64,000 nucleotides of DNA, taken from positions 16,709 to 80,708 of the forward strand of contig JASBNA010000109.1 in the NCBI GenBank assembly GCA_038087015.1. The letters run 5' to 3'. The notes under the pieces were generated by a model. The model had not been told where the DNA came from and did no database searches. It worked only from the letters and a program-made list of their open reading frames with translations. Source of the stretch: Cerrena zonata (lineage: Eukaryota; Basidiomycota; Agaricomycetes; Polyporales; Cerrenaceae). Within the stretch, counting starts at the first letter, position 1, and the number at the start of each line of letters is the position of its first letter. The position numbers and the translations under genes were made by a program. Positions 12,229 through 23,272 of this stretch are shown here, one piece after another.

Positions 12229-13735
12229 ATGTCTACTCCTATTCTTGCCCCCGAGGGTCCCTACATCGTCGGCCAACACAAGTCGGTTAAAGATGGGGTT
12301 ACTCTCCGCCACCGGATCGTCTTTTGGGCCGCCCAAACTGGCGACATCCCTCATGTTGCTGCTGCTCTAGCACTCGATCCTTTCGTCGACGTCATCATAC
12401 TTTACACCACCTCCATGCAAGCCAACGCCGATGCCGCGAATGATACCTTCCTAAACGCATGTGCCGCTTCCCGACTCCCTCCAGGGCCCCAGCCCGACTC
12501 GACCGTGCTGAAGTATCCTTGGGCTAGAGTCAGGCTGGTGCAATGTACTTCCGACGAGGAAACCCTGGAAATCTTTTCCGGCTTAAAGCCGAAACAGGTG
12601 CAAGGGAAGACGTTCGTCAATATTGGCAAGGCCTGTTGGCATACCTTTGACAAGGTGAAGCCTCGTTTCCAGAAAGATGTGAGTTGTGTTTGTTCTTTTC
12701 AAGTTCTATAGTTGCCTGACCGTCACGTCATTTGTTTGTTATCAGCTCAAACTGTGGACATACGAAACTTCGGTCAAACCGAAGGACAGCAAGGACGACA
12801 AAGCTAGGGAAGACAAGATTTACGAGTATCCCAGCATCACTCCAGTTGGCTCAACCGAGCTTATTGCTATGCTGTTCAAGACCGGCACTTATCCTGGTGG
12901 CTTTTACGATTTTGTCGGACACGCCTTAGGCAGTCCTAAGGTCTCACAAGTGGATATCAGTGACTGGGCTGCCAAGAGGTTCGCCAAGACCGCCTTTAGG
13001 CTACCCGCCCCCGGTGCTACCGCTCAGAAGATGAAGATCCTCCTTCTCTGGAGTCGCTACAGTGGCCAAAATACGGATAGTGGATACAACCCCGAAGGCG
13101 ACAGCGATCCTGTGGGCCAAAGCGAACTTATCAAGTTCGGGCGGGACCTTGGTTTTACGGTTCTCACTATCGGTCATGACGCAAGTTGGGCCACGAGCCA
13201 GCAGAATGAAGCGGCTCATGGGGATATCCATTTAGGCGAATTCTGGAACGAAGCATCGACCCCTCAGATCCCTAATCCTTTCCTCGACAAGGGACGTCCT
13301 GGCCAAACATCCTTCTACGTTAGTCTCGCCCGGAACCATAACGTCGTTCAGATCGGTCAGAAGACAGGTGGTATGGATAATGCCGCTTTGGTTGGGATTC
13401 CGACCATTTACATCGAAGATGTGAAGAGTCCCTCTAACTTCAGGATGAAGATGTGGGTGAGCGTCCTTCGTTACACCGGTGCTGAGGTTTCTCGGCCTCC
13501 TACCATCCTTGGAAAGTATCTTCGTGCGCTTACTGAGGACGAGACGCGTGCATTAAGGGATAGGGAACGTGCGTTTGGGATGTCGCCGGAGAAGGTGAGG
13601 AAGGAGGTAAAGGAGAAGGCGAAGAATTGGGCGGCCCAGGCTAAGGTCACGCCTGGGTACGAACAGATTGATAAGGACTTGATCAAGCCGGCTTTGCATA
13701 CATTCTACGCCAAGACGTATCCTGTTACCAAGTAG
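12229..13735 (+). CDS. Conserved orphan protein, 479 aa
   Basis: Exons 12229-12678 and 12746-13735 flank a single 67-nt intron and encode 479 residues with no signal peptide or membrane helix. The protein looks globular and enzyme-like. It has two alternating alpha/beta halves: RHRIVFWAAQTGDIPHVAAA with DVIILYTTSM, and MKILLLWSRYSGQNTDSGYN with GFTVLTIGHD. The loop SLARNHNVVQIGQKTGGMDN and the segment GIPTIYIEDV recall nucleotide-sugar-binding GT-B folds. That is only a structural impression, and I cannot name a family. The C-terminus is a charged helix (about 430-450, KVRKEVKEKAKNW). Codon use is strongly biased to C/G third positions, and with the TATA box this suggests fairly high expression. 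Confidence 0.8.
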
Positions 13736-14010
13736 TGAGCTCATTCTCCGGATATTCTTTGCGCTTACTGGACTAACTTCGTTTATTAGATCTAGTTTTT
13801 CAGCCTTCTTATATTTCTAACACGATCTCTTTCATATCATCGGGAATTGGCATCACGGCAATCATGTTAGTTCTTTCTCGTGCAATGACAACAATGTTGT
13901 AGTTGCATATACGTATTTTTTTGTCTGACAGAACAACTCAACTCGAATAGGGCTACAATACACTTATACGCAGATAACCCACAATAGTATAAATATATGA
14001 CGTCCCATTT

Positions 14011-15411
14011 TTACTCAAATCCACTGACACCATTCGCAAACCGATCGAACAGGCCTAAATCAAACTGAGCCGCCAGTTTCCTGTACCCAGCTGGGTTAGG
14101 GTGTAGGAAGTCTCCCGAATCGAACTGAGGAGCCAACTGAGCAGGGTTGGAAGGATCGCGAATAGCAGCATCGAAATCCACGACTCCGTCGAACTTCCCA
14201 CTGGTACGTATCCAATTGTTGATCCGTTGCCTCTGCGCTTCTCGTATGGGGTCAGAGTAAGGCTGGATAGTAGGGTCGCCTGAAAACGGAGTAATGGTGG
14301 CTCCGAATATAGGTAAACCGACAGCATGGACTCGAGTGATGATTTGTTGGAAGGCTTGAATGAGTCTGTCACCGACAGCCTGTTGCGAACTATTGGTTGC
14401 TGCGGCTGTACCAATGTCGTTCACACCCTCGAAGATCATGACGTAGGATACTCCTGACTGGGAGAGAACGTCACGATCGATACGAGAAACAGCGTTTGGG
14501 CCGAGACCGTCGTCCAGGATACGGTTCCCGCCTGCGGCTTGGTTGAGTAGTGCTATGGCTCCACGAGAGCGGGTTGATTGACCCAATACACGAGTCAAGA
14601 GGTCATCGGTCCAACGGTCATTACCGTCGGTCGTACTGCCTCGACCGTCTGTGATACTATCTCCTACAATGGCCATTGCCCGTGTGTTAGGTGGAGACCA
14701 GGACTCGACTGCACTCAGGAAGTACCTGTATCGAAGGTCAATAGGGACTAATATTATATTTTCAGAAATATGACGTACCAGTGAGCAACACTGGTTGTCG
14801 AGGGGTCGGTAAAAGTAGTTGCCTCATGGTGATCCCCAAAAGTCATCCAAGTCGTCGTCCGACTTCCAGGATGACTCGTAATAGAGTTCCCTGTTTGTCC
14901 GTTCTCCAAGAACAGCGAAACAGAAACCATGTCGGTTGGTTTTACGAGGAAGTTGATCGGATCTGAAACAGCCAATGCACCTCCAGGAATGGTAATAGAC
15001 GACAATCCACTGAAAGTAAGTTTTTGGAGTGTATTAGGAATGATGAGGTCACTTCCTGCGGTATTATTTGGTGGGAGAGCAATGGAGGCAGCAGTGATGG
15101 TGAGGTCTGTTGGCGAGAATGCATTGGAGATTCGGATGCGCAGTTGTGAGGAGGATAGTGTCATGCGAAGCGTTTGGCGCAAGGTGGTATTAGGAAAAAC
15201 GAGTCCAGTAGTATTCTACAATCCAAGGGAGTCAGAATAATACATAACAGAAAATGGAACAACGTACAAAGGGAGCAGGAGGCAGGTTCGCGGGCTCAGT
15301 CAGCTGCGGCATGGACACCCAACTGTCCACCCATTTCCCAACAGCAGGGTTTGGAGTGATCGCACTCACGCCAGCGATGCAGGCAACAAACAAAGTGAGA
15401 GATAGACGCAT
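14011..15411 (-). CDS. Secreted SGNH/GDSL hydrolase, 431 aa
   Basis: Predicted extracellular esterase of the SGNH superfamily. Exons 15411-15268, 15215-14779 and 14725-14011 total 432 codons including the stop. The start at 15411 gives a clean signal peptide (MRLSLTLFVACIAGVSA). A longer frame from 15459 lacks this and lies close to a TATA-like stretch near 15463-15470. Residues 20-200 form a beta-rich N-terminal domain, as in two-domain GDSL esterases. The catalytic blocks follow: GDSITDG with nucleophile Ser217, the oxyanion Gly near AGGNR (about 259), GVND with Asn296, and DFLH with Asp399 and His402. All catalytic residues are present, so the enzyme should be active. The substrate is unknown; plant or fungal wall esters, or lipids, are usual for the family. 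Confidence 0.93.
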
Positions 15412-16113
15412 TTTTGAGGGGTAAGGGAAAGGAGTGAATGTACCTTGTGTCGCATTCACTATCTTTATATTGGCAGACGCGACGATTTTAACGGCATATA
15501 CATATGACCAGGAGAAGATCTAAGTTTGGCGGCTGGCTTCGACGATGACTGCCATGGTCCTATGACACGAAGCATAACGTGAAGAATTGAGCGAGATACA
15601 CCCGTCGGGATCTCTGAGAACTTCTCTTAAGGGAATTATCGTGATCAGGTGACACTAGGGGCAGTCGTAGCGGCGCGGTCTGACCAAAATCGACCTCAGT
15701 GTCGCCGGTCGGGTATATTTGGGTATATGTTCATGCTTCCACTCGTATGCTCTTGGTGGCTGGGTCGGTAGTTGTTGTGCCTGATGAAAGGGGATACGAA
15801 GGAACCCACTTCGCGTTCAATAATATGAGGGTAATCAAAAGGACGTATCTGTTGTCCCGACTTCTAGGTTATACACTGTCCTTACTATTGAGTTTCGTCA
15901 AAAATACCACGTCCTTCGTCCCAAAATAGGGACGCGACAACGTGCTTGCTGAGTCACGGGCTATACGAGGGAGATGCGGGGGCATTACGATTCGAAAATA
16001 AAGCTCATCTTGGAGAATAAATACATTTCCGTATCGCATGGTTCTAGTCGGGGAGTAATAGTGGGTGGCATTTTTTCTCTTAGAGGGGAAACCAGCTGGA
16101 TTGTCATTGCACT
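15412..16113. other. Intergenic, upstream of the SGNH gene
   Basis: This is the promoter side of the SGNH gene (TATA-like TTTATATT at 15462-15469) and the 3' side of the next minus-strand gene. The short plus-strand frames at 15699-15929 and 15974-16192 lack splice or composition support. Confidence 0.4.
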
Positions 16114-17163
16114 TTATGAAGATTCCCGACGTCGAACGAGGAAGTCACGAATACCTGCAACAGGGACTCGAACAAACCAAACCATGAGGTAGATTGCGAA
16201 GGCGATACCAAGGATCACTCCCAAGATATCACAGAGGGATTGAAGCCTTTTGTTTATTGCGTGGTCTTTTGCACCTGAGTATGAAGTTAGCGTTACGAGA
16301 TGATCACGAAATCAGACCATCATTTACAAAATTTCTGTAGTCGTTTGATTCCAGGAGGCAGAGACTTCTCCATTTCATCTGTTACCTAAAGAGGGGGCGA
16401 AGAGAGTTATCAGGAGTGAGTGATGAATGCGCCTTGCATACACACTTCTGAAAGCCAGTTATAGGAGATACCAACTGCAGAGATCCCTCCGTATAGAAGG
16501 ATTATGATGATCACCTTATCCACGTCGGAAGCATGTTGTATCAGGTATACACTCACACCCACACATGTGCCACCGAGGACGAAGATGTTGAAGATGGCGT
16601 AAAATGCACAGGGAACGACTACAGAGAGGCAATTTGGTGGTTGAAACGGGTAGTATTGACTATTAGTACTCACACACTTTCCCAAACTCCAGAATCGTGA
16701 ACACGATATGAGGGGCATAGTCAGTGTGGAAGAATGAAGGCAATACTGGAGGGCAAACCGCTTCGTATTGACCAACCCAGTACAGACTGGTTTAATAACG
16801 TTAGTTTCATAGTATCGCCAGCACACCGTGTTGTTAGACACACATGATTGTGAGAACAACGCCTAGGATCCAGTCGAGAGTTGTAGGAACTGCCGAAAGT
16901 CCTTGGTAGGTCAAGATAGCCTTTGCGATACCGAAAGCTGATATCACCAGCATGTTCAATAGTTTATAGCCAGTAAGCTTCACGAGCAATAACGGACTCT
17001 CGGTGTGTTCGTCTGTATCACTCCTGTCCTATGTCATGAACAACCGAGTCGATCGACGTATTCAGGCGAGCACCTACAGCAACGTTGTGTCCTCAGTATT
17101 TTGTTCTACATCAATGGACTGGGTCCGCGCGGCTCGCCTGATGCTATGATTCGTCGAGGTCAT
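16114..17163 (-). CDS. Small polytopic membrane protein, 255 aa
   Basis: Six exons (17163-17078, 17023-16844, 16786-16674, 16618-16442, 16378-16328, 16274-16114) with introns of 53-63 nt add up to 256 codons. The N-terminus (MTSTNHSIRRAARTQSIDVE) is hydrophilic. It is followed by about five hydrophobic segments: LLNMLVISAFGIAKAIL, TTLDWILGVVLTIILYWVG, FYAIFNIFVLGGTCVGVSVY, VIIIILLYGGISAVGISYNW and, after a basic loop, ILGVILGIAFAIYLMVWFV. The last residues are basic (RDFLVRRRESS). I do not recognise the family beyond a resemblance to uncharacterised basidiomycete membrane proteins. The conserved-looking loop QYEAVCPPVLPSFFHTDYAP sits between helices 2 and 3. Confidence 0.8.
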
Positions 17164-17399
17164 TGTGGACGGCAAACATTGAGGATAGCTCTCGAAGACA
17201 GCACCGAGAACATGTCACAGTGGACGTGTCAATCAGAGAACTGTCATAGGATATTGCACCCAAGTATAGGCCAAACTACAACCGATTACAACGCCAGACA
17301 GGTTAGTTGATATGTAAATCAAACATTTGTAGATGAGTTGAATGGTGTTTTTGAAGTTTATTTAGTTGCGCAAGAAGGAGATAAGAGGTGAGAGGTGAG

Positions 17400-17487
17400 G
17401 GGACAACCGCTGATGAAAAAGTGGGGATTGAATCGACCCCATTTTTGTATGATAGAGTTGACCCCATATATGGGGTTAACTTTATTT
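17400..17487 (+). repeat. Left terminal inverted repeat
   Basis: This 88-bp arm pairs with 18135-18222. The best-conserved block, GTATGATAGAGTTGACCCC, is identical in both arms. Near its inner end is a self-complementary core, ACCCCATATATGGGGT; the other arm has GGCCCCGTATACGGGGTC there. The core stays palindromic in both arms although its sequence differs, so the pairing itself may matter. Confidence 0.85.
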
Positions 17488-17500
17488 GTGGGCGCTTACG

Positions 17501-17563
17501 AGCCCGGAACATCTGCACGTGCCGGAGCGGAAGCTTCCGGCGCACGTGCGGGCGCCTAATATG
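17501..17563. repeat. GC-rich hairpin inside the transposon
   Basis: Imperfect inverted repeat centred on the 10-bp palindrome GGAAGCTTCC, with GCACGTGC-type arms on both sides. It could extrude as a cruciform. No coding content. Confidence 0.5.
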
Positions 17564-17611
17564 AATTATGTGAGCAGGGCGGCACAGCTGCCTTCCTCAA
17601 ATGGTAATTCC

Positions 17612-17960
17612 TCACCTGGGGGGGCTTGGGGGGGAACGCCCCGGTTAGGGTTTGGTTAGGGGGCTTAGCTTAAGGTTGTGGGTTAGAGTGAGGTACTTAG
17701 GCTTTAGGTTAGGGGTTAGAAATTGGTTAGGTTTTTTTTGGTTAGGATAAAGGATATTAATCCAAGGGGGGGTGCGGGGGGGAACGCCCCGCAAGTTAGG
17801 GATGTTTGGGTTAGGTTGTTAGGGTTAGCTGGTTTGATTAAGGTCCGATTAGGGTTTGCTCAAGGGGGGGCCGGGGGGGAAAGCCCCGGGTTTGGTTCGG
17901 TTAGGTTCGGTTAGGTTAGGTTAGGGTTGAAGGGGGGGTCTGGGGGGGAACGCCCCAGTA
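17612..17960 (+). repeat. Degenerate telomere-like tract with four G-run cassettes
   Basis: Runs of TTAGG, TTAGGG and GGTTAGGTT alternate with a cassette of two 7-8 nt G runs followed by AACGCCCC or AAAGCCCC. Cassettes start at about 17615, 17763, 17861 and 17931. Each cassette can fold back (G run against CCCC) or form a G-quadruplex. The telomere-like units are irregular, so this is not a functional chromosome end. Confidence 0.7.
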
Positions 17961-18029
17961 TATACAAGCAGTAACTAACAGTATTTATTAATAGTTATAA
18001 TTCTAATATTACATTACATAATACAAGTA

Positions 18030-18059
18030 CCACTTGCTACCCGGCAGGGTAGCAAGTGG
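18030..18059. repeat. Perfect 13-bp hairpin
   Basis: CCACTTGCTACCC and GGGTAGCAAGTGG are separated by the 4-nt loop GGCA, inside the mobile element. The perfect arms suggest recent origin or selection on the fold. Confidence 0.75.
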
Positions 18060-18134
18060 GGTGGGGAGCGCCCGGGGCAAGGAGAGGGGTGTTGGGGAGG
18101 CCGGGGATTATATACGAACAAACAAGAAATTTTG

Positions 18135-18222
18135 AAATAAAGTTGGCCCCGTATACGGGGTCAACTCTATCATACAAAAACGGGGTCGGATCAGACCACC
18201 TTTTTTGATCAGCGGTGGTCCC
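18135..18222 (-). repeat. Right terminal inverted repeat
   Basis: This is the partner of the arm at 17400-17487. It ends in GGTGGTCCC directly against the right copy of the 8-bp target duplication (18223-18230). Confidence 0.85.
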
Positions 18223-18378
18223 GAGGTGAGTGCGTAAGCGATTTATATCAAGTGTCGGCGTCTGATAGAAACAAAATGCGTTTGTAGTCCTTACAGCGAC
18301 CATAATAACGTTTTCTTTCACCATAATCTGCCTGACCTAGACGATAAAACATTCACGAATATTTCTCACTGAATCATC

Positions 18379-20452
18379 ATGGCAAACAAGAAAAAATCTC
18401 AGCAGAAGAAAAAGCAGCAGCAGCAACAGCAGGAAGCTGCAGACAAGCCTTCACCACAGAATGTGCCTGTGCCACTGACACCGGTAGACTCGTAAGTTGT
18501 GAGTTGTATTGTAAAGTATATGTATGAACACTTTAGCCAAGCCAAGAAGCAGAAGAAACTACTGTCCTAGAAGCTTCCGAAACTTCTGCTGGACCTACCC
18601 CTCCTGAATCAGTGGATCCTATCAAGGAAGCGGAGAAGGTGAAAGAACAAGGGAATGTTGCTTTCAAGGCATCGAAGTACCAGGAAGCTATTGATCTATA
18701 CGGCAAAGCTATCGGTATGTGTTCTTTGAGCACACGATCTCGAACGTACTAATACTTCCGTAGGATTCAATGGACTCGAGCCAACATACTACACAAACCG
18801 AGCAGCCGCATACATGGCTCTCAAACGATTCAAGCCTGCCTTACTAGATTGCCAACAAGCAGCTAATCTTCAATCTAATTCTCCATCACCCAAAACTCTT
18901 GTTCGTCTAGCACGATGTCAGCTCTCAACAGGCTCAACAGCTCCTGCCCTATCTACTTTACGTTCTGTCTTGGCGATCGATAGCACAAATGCTGCTGCTT
19001 TACAGCTTCAGAAGAAAGTATTGGAGTTGGAAGCTCATTTGAGGAATTTCGAGGCGGCGAAAGGAAGGAAGGACTGGGGTATGGCAAGACTGGCTTTGGA
19101 TAAGTGTATGCAGGCGATCGAGAGTGAAGGTGGGGATATTCCGTCGCAGTGGAGAGTATGGAGAATTGAGCTGGAGGTTGCGCGTGGAAACTGGGATGCT
19201 GCTGGTATGGCTGCAAAGTACGTTCGCCGGTTCTTAAACTAGCTCTGAATCTCTTCTGACTATACTTGATATATAGCGATGCTCTACGACTGGACCCCAC
19301 CTCACCAGATATTCTCACCTTGCGTGGTTCTATTCTTTTCCTCGCTGCCAAAACCGTATCAGCCCTTCAACACGTGTCTTCCGCACTTCGGCTAGACCCC
19401 AGCTACGAACCTGCTCAAAAATTGAGAAAGCGGATAAAGGACGTGGATCGTTTGAAGGAGGAAGGAAACGTTGCATTCAAAGGTGGAAAGTTGCAAGAAG
19501 CTGTCGACAAGTATTCAGAGGCTCTCGAGGTGTGTTTTAGTGATCTCGAAAACATTACCTTGGCTCATACAATGTTACCTTTTATAGCGGATAGGCGAGA
19601 GCGAGGAAGAGGGCAAAGGTGGACAGATACGCGCTATGCTTTTGTCAAACCGAGCGACTACTCTTGTTAAGGTACATATCTATCACTTACCACTCCTTTC
19701 GATTCCGCTCACCTTTACCGTATGTGCAGCTTGAAAGATGGGATGACGCGCTAGCAGATACAGAAGGCTCCCTTGCACTCAATCCCACATATTTCAAAGC
19801 ACTGCGTACTCGAGCACGTATCAACGTCCAACTCGAGAACTTCGACGCAGGTATCGCCGATTTCAAATCCGCGATCGAGCAAGCTCAATTCGAAGGAAGC
19901 GATGCGGACGTAAGAGCTTTGAAGGGCGAGCTCAAGAAAGCTGAGGTAGCGCTGAAGAGGAGCAAGACAAAAGACTATTACAAGATCTTGGGTATTTCGA
20001 GAGAGGCGACGGAGAGTGAGATCAAAAAGGCGTACAGGAAGGAGAGTTTGAAACACCATCCGGATAAGGTACGTCCTGTGGCTTTGGGCACTACGCATTT
20101 TCATTCCATTTTGGTTGTCTACTTTGTTCCTCTTGCGTCATGCAAATCATTCCCATCATTGGTCACTTTCATTCCGAGGCCGATCTTTCTGATGCTGATC
20201 GACTTTGTCATTTCATAACAGGGCGGTGATGAAGAGAAGTTCAAACTGGCATCTGAGGCGTACTCGATCCTGTCTGACCCCGCGAAACGTGAACGCTATG
20301 ATAATGGTGAAGACGAAGATGGCATGAGCGGAATGGGCGGAATGGGTGGTGGGATGCACCCTATGGATCTGTCAGAGCTATTCGCTCAGTTCCACGGGTT
20401 CTCCGGACATCCTGGCTTCAGTGGCGGACGAGGCGGAGGGTTTGCTTTCTGA
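18379..20452 (+). CDS. TPR/J-domain co-chaperone (DNAJC7/TPR2-like), 548 aa
   Basis: Cytosolic co-chaperone that should bind Hsp70 and Hsp90 through TPR repeats and stimulate the Hsp70 ATPase through its J domain. Seven exons: 18379-18491, 18542-18714, 18764-19217, 19277-19529, 19588-19671, 19730-20068 and 20222-20452. The N-terminus is Lys/Gln-rich ([15 protein letters not shown]). TPR units start at about residue 77 ([20 protein letters not shown]) and again after residue 290 ([19 protein letters not shown]). The J domain spans about 440-498 ([20 protein letters not shown]) with the HPD triad at 469-471, split from its C-terminal helices by the 153-nt last intron. A Gly/Met-rich tail ([12 protein letters not shown]) and a C-terminal GRGGGFAF end the protein. 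Domain order and length match animal DNAJC7. Confidence 0.95.
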
Positions 20453-22123
20453 AAGACCCGGACATGATGTCTCATAGAAATCTCCTGCTGGTATATCTCA
20501 GCCTTGTTTCCATAGTTGCTTTCCTTGTCTCCTTGTTGCTTACCATATGCATTTGTGTTATGTTTTCATGTTTTCCCGTTTCGCCCTCCCGGTATTTTTG
20601 CGGTCGAGCTCATCATAGGCAAGTGCTCATTTTGACGGTAACGATATCTGACCCCTACTGTGCTACTGACGACTTCTTTTCTCTCAGTCGTCCCTCAAGC
20701 TCCCTCTTCTTGGTGCGTGAAATAATACTCCAACCATCAGATTTCGTTCCTCACCGCATTCAATACTTGCGCAGACCTCTATCCCACCTGCCGTCGCCCG
20801 TCCTAATGGCCGAAATCCGATAACAAACAGGTTAATCATGAGAATAGCGCTTTAGGTAAGTGAAGGATTTGCTAGTAACCTGTGATCCTCATTTTTCCCG
20901 TCATAATTCAAACAGAGAACTCTCAAGGCCTGTGTTCATTGAGAGCCGTTGTCCTACTTGTTGCAGCCGTTGATAGGATCCCGCAAAGGGAATAAAAAGT
21001 TATCTCGGTCGCAGTAACCGGACCCGCACGACAAAACCTCAGCACTTTATGTAAGTGATACTAGATTTTCCCTGCTAACCATCTGCTGTTGCCTTTCTCG
21101 TTATCAGCGTGGGCAGCTCTTCCGAACTAACGTGTGTATGTCGTGTTTACTGAGGTGTTGACGGTACTGCATATTCGATTTTCTGGAGTTCACGATACTA
21201 CAAGTGAGTGTGACGTGCTCGAAAAAAAATCACATCACCAATTGTACGTTTCTCTTGCAGTGGGTAATGCGTTTCCCAGCTGATTTTGATCTCTTTCTCG
21301 AAGCTTCAAACCTTCTCTGAAAATTACACCGTCACTCCAGATCCCTTAACTCAGATCTCACAGGGACGGTGATATCTTCGTAAGGAACCAACTCCATCTT
21401 CACGCTTCTCGCATTTCGGACATTACTTTTCCTCATCGATTATTTGAGCCGGCCGCTCAAAGATAATCTAAACTCCGTCACATGTGTGCCAATGTGTATC
21501 ATGCTGCAGGGTACCGTCCTCATGTACGTTCTCGTGGTTTTTTATATGAAACTTCTCTAACGTTGCAATGAGGTATTACAGAGGATGCTATGTTGTATTC
21601 TTTGACGGCCGAACGGGCTTGGAGTGGCTCAATATTCATCCTTACCTCCGTTGCGCTCATGAGAAGTGAGCCTTGACCGCCCTCAGTTTCCATCGGAAAT
21701 ACAAACATCATCTGTGAAAACCGGCCGAGAAAAATGCTCGTCATTATTCACCTCTGCAGTGTTCCTCACAATTCATTTCATAGCCGAGAACGAAAGTCGT
21801 GTTAGTCAAGCCTACATTCTACATCAACTCGTGATAATCCAATGTCTTATCCTTGGTGTTCCTAGCCCGAGTCGAGTTAGCCAGTTTCATTGCGTCAATC
21901 GTCATTCATATCGATATCGGTAAATGTTGGTGACGTAGAGTTACTGAAATGCTGGCAATCTTTTACAGGACCACAAGTGCTAGGCAAACAGGTCCAACTC
22001 CAATTTGCATCTGAGACTGGTACGTTATGTTTCCGTATTCTTAGTTTTGTTACTCCAGCAGTAATGAAAGCCTCAAGACAGAGTCGAGTAATCCCTATCA
22101 ATAACAAAGCAGAAACCGCCATA
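20453..22123. other. Intergenic
   Basis: This covers the 3' flank of the J-protein gene and 1.6 kb with no coding continuity. The ORF at 20464-20823 has the composition of an untranslated region. Nothing else identified. Confidence 0.4.
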
Positions 22124-22207
22124 GCCGGGATAGCTCAGCTGGGAGAGCAACAGACTGAAGTTGACATAGATTTCTGGAGGTCCCGTGTTCAATCCACGGT
22201 CCTGGCA
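22124..22207 (+). tRNA. tRNA-Phe(GAA) with an 11-nt intron
   Basis: It folds as a standard tRNA. The acceptor stem is GCCGGGA/TCCTGGC with one G-U pair and discriminator A. The D arm is GCTC/GAGC, and the T arm is CCGTG-TTCAATC-CACGG. The anticodon GAA is at 22157-22159, followed by G37 and a predicted intron at 22161-22171, the usual position after base 37. The anticodon stem is ACAGA/TCTGG with a mismatch at the outermost pair. Mature length is 73 nt before CCA. A T4 run at 22214-22217 can end RNA polymerase III transcription. Confidence 0.92.
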
Positions 22208-23272
22208 CATTCTCTTTTCCCCCAAGGGTCTCTCAATTGTTGGCTCATTTTTTTTGGAACCGCCATGGGTGCGTTATCTTTTCAAGAATTTCTCGGCTTT
22301 TGAAAGTTCCTCGTTTCTCCGACTTATACGAGACGTTTGTTTGTCATACCAGATTGAGATCTCCGGGACGTCGGACAATGCTTGCACATGATACTGCCAT
22401 AAACGGATTGAGCAAACCAAACCGTACTTCTTGCTCATTTCTTTAGCGAGACCCAGAACACCACATTGAACTATCTTGCCTTCCCAATAAGCTTAGACCG
22501 ATACTGTTAGCTATTCTGAAAAGCGATAACGTCAAGCACCCGATGTCCCTACGCCGATCGGTGAATGTGCATAACATCTGTCTCGTTAGCACTATCGCTC
22601 AACCGAATTCCCATCTACTCTTTGTTTTATTTTCTCACAGACGAAAGCCAGAAGCTATCGGTCCGGAATCGATGCCCTCATTTTTTCCAGCTAGTATGGG
22701 TGTCGATAGGTGCATGTCCATCTCTTGCCCGGTCTGCGTGGTTTTTTTTGATTCTAGTCCTCTAAATCGAAACAAGATCGGGTGAATAGGCTGATCATAT
22801 GCTCCATGTATAGTCATGGCCGTGTCCGGCACATCTTCTCGCCTCCCTGTGCCTCCCGACACCTGTTTGGCAACCACGTTGGTACCTGCTCGGTTATGCG
22901 ACATTGCTTTCATTTACATGCAGTCTCATTTGTGAAGAGGTAGGATACACTAGTCTCCCTCTTTAGGGAGGCATCAAATCTCGAAGGATCTTATATAATT
23001 ACACATATAATCACACATCGGTTGTAAGTGTTGGGATTCATCGGCGGAAGACCAATCAGAGGTGTTTCCGCGTTGGACTCGGGAACGATCAGTGACGGCA
23101 TTTTCCTCGTAAAGACCGTTGATTGTTCGCGGAAATCAATTTCTGCTTCCCTAACGTACCAGGGCCTCCCTTATCCGCGCCTTCTGACACATCTCTCGGC
23201 GTCCTCAGAGGCATATAATCACTACTGGTAAATCAGTCTTGCCAGTCAATCCCCTTCTTCACTACTAACATC
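22208..23272. other. Intergenic, upstream of the methyltransferase
   Basis: No gene is seen. The last 300 bp are AT-rich (TATATAATTACACATATAATC near 22991) and are the likely promoter of the methyltransferase gene. Confidence 0.4.

Larger units (their letters stand above)
17400..18222. mobile_element. Non-autonomous DNA transposon (MITE-like), 823 bp
   Basis: The element is bounded by 88-bp terminal inverted repeats (17400-17487 and 18135-18222), starting GGGACMACCGCTGAT at each end. It is flanked by an exact 8-bp direct repeat, GAGGTGAG, at 17392-17399 and 18223-18230. An 8-bp target duplication is typical of hAT-like elements and some other cut-and-paste families, although the repeats here are longer than most hAT termini. 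There is no credible transposase frame, so it must move in trans. The interior is G-rich and telomere-like and carries four related G-run cassettes plus two hairpins. It sits between the promoter of the small membrane protein gene and the J-protein gene, 157 bp upstream of the latter's ATG, and could affect its expression. Confidence 0.85.

Noticed and set aside
15699..16192. Two plus-strand open frames
   Set aside because: They lack coding composition and overlap the promoter and 3' flank of supported minus-strand genes.
17723..17914. 63-residue Gly/Arg-rich open frame in the mobile element
   Set aside because: It is a translation of the G-rich telomere-like repeats, not a transposase or a real protein.
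17612..17960. A true telomere or chromosome end
   Set aside because: Units are irregular and are bounded on both sides by transposon arms and a target duplication, with genes continuing beyond.
20464..20823. 119-residue hydrophobic open frame
   Set aside because: It begins right after the J-protein stop in pyrimidine-rich sequence and is best explained as 3' untranslated region.
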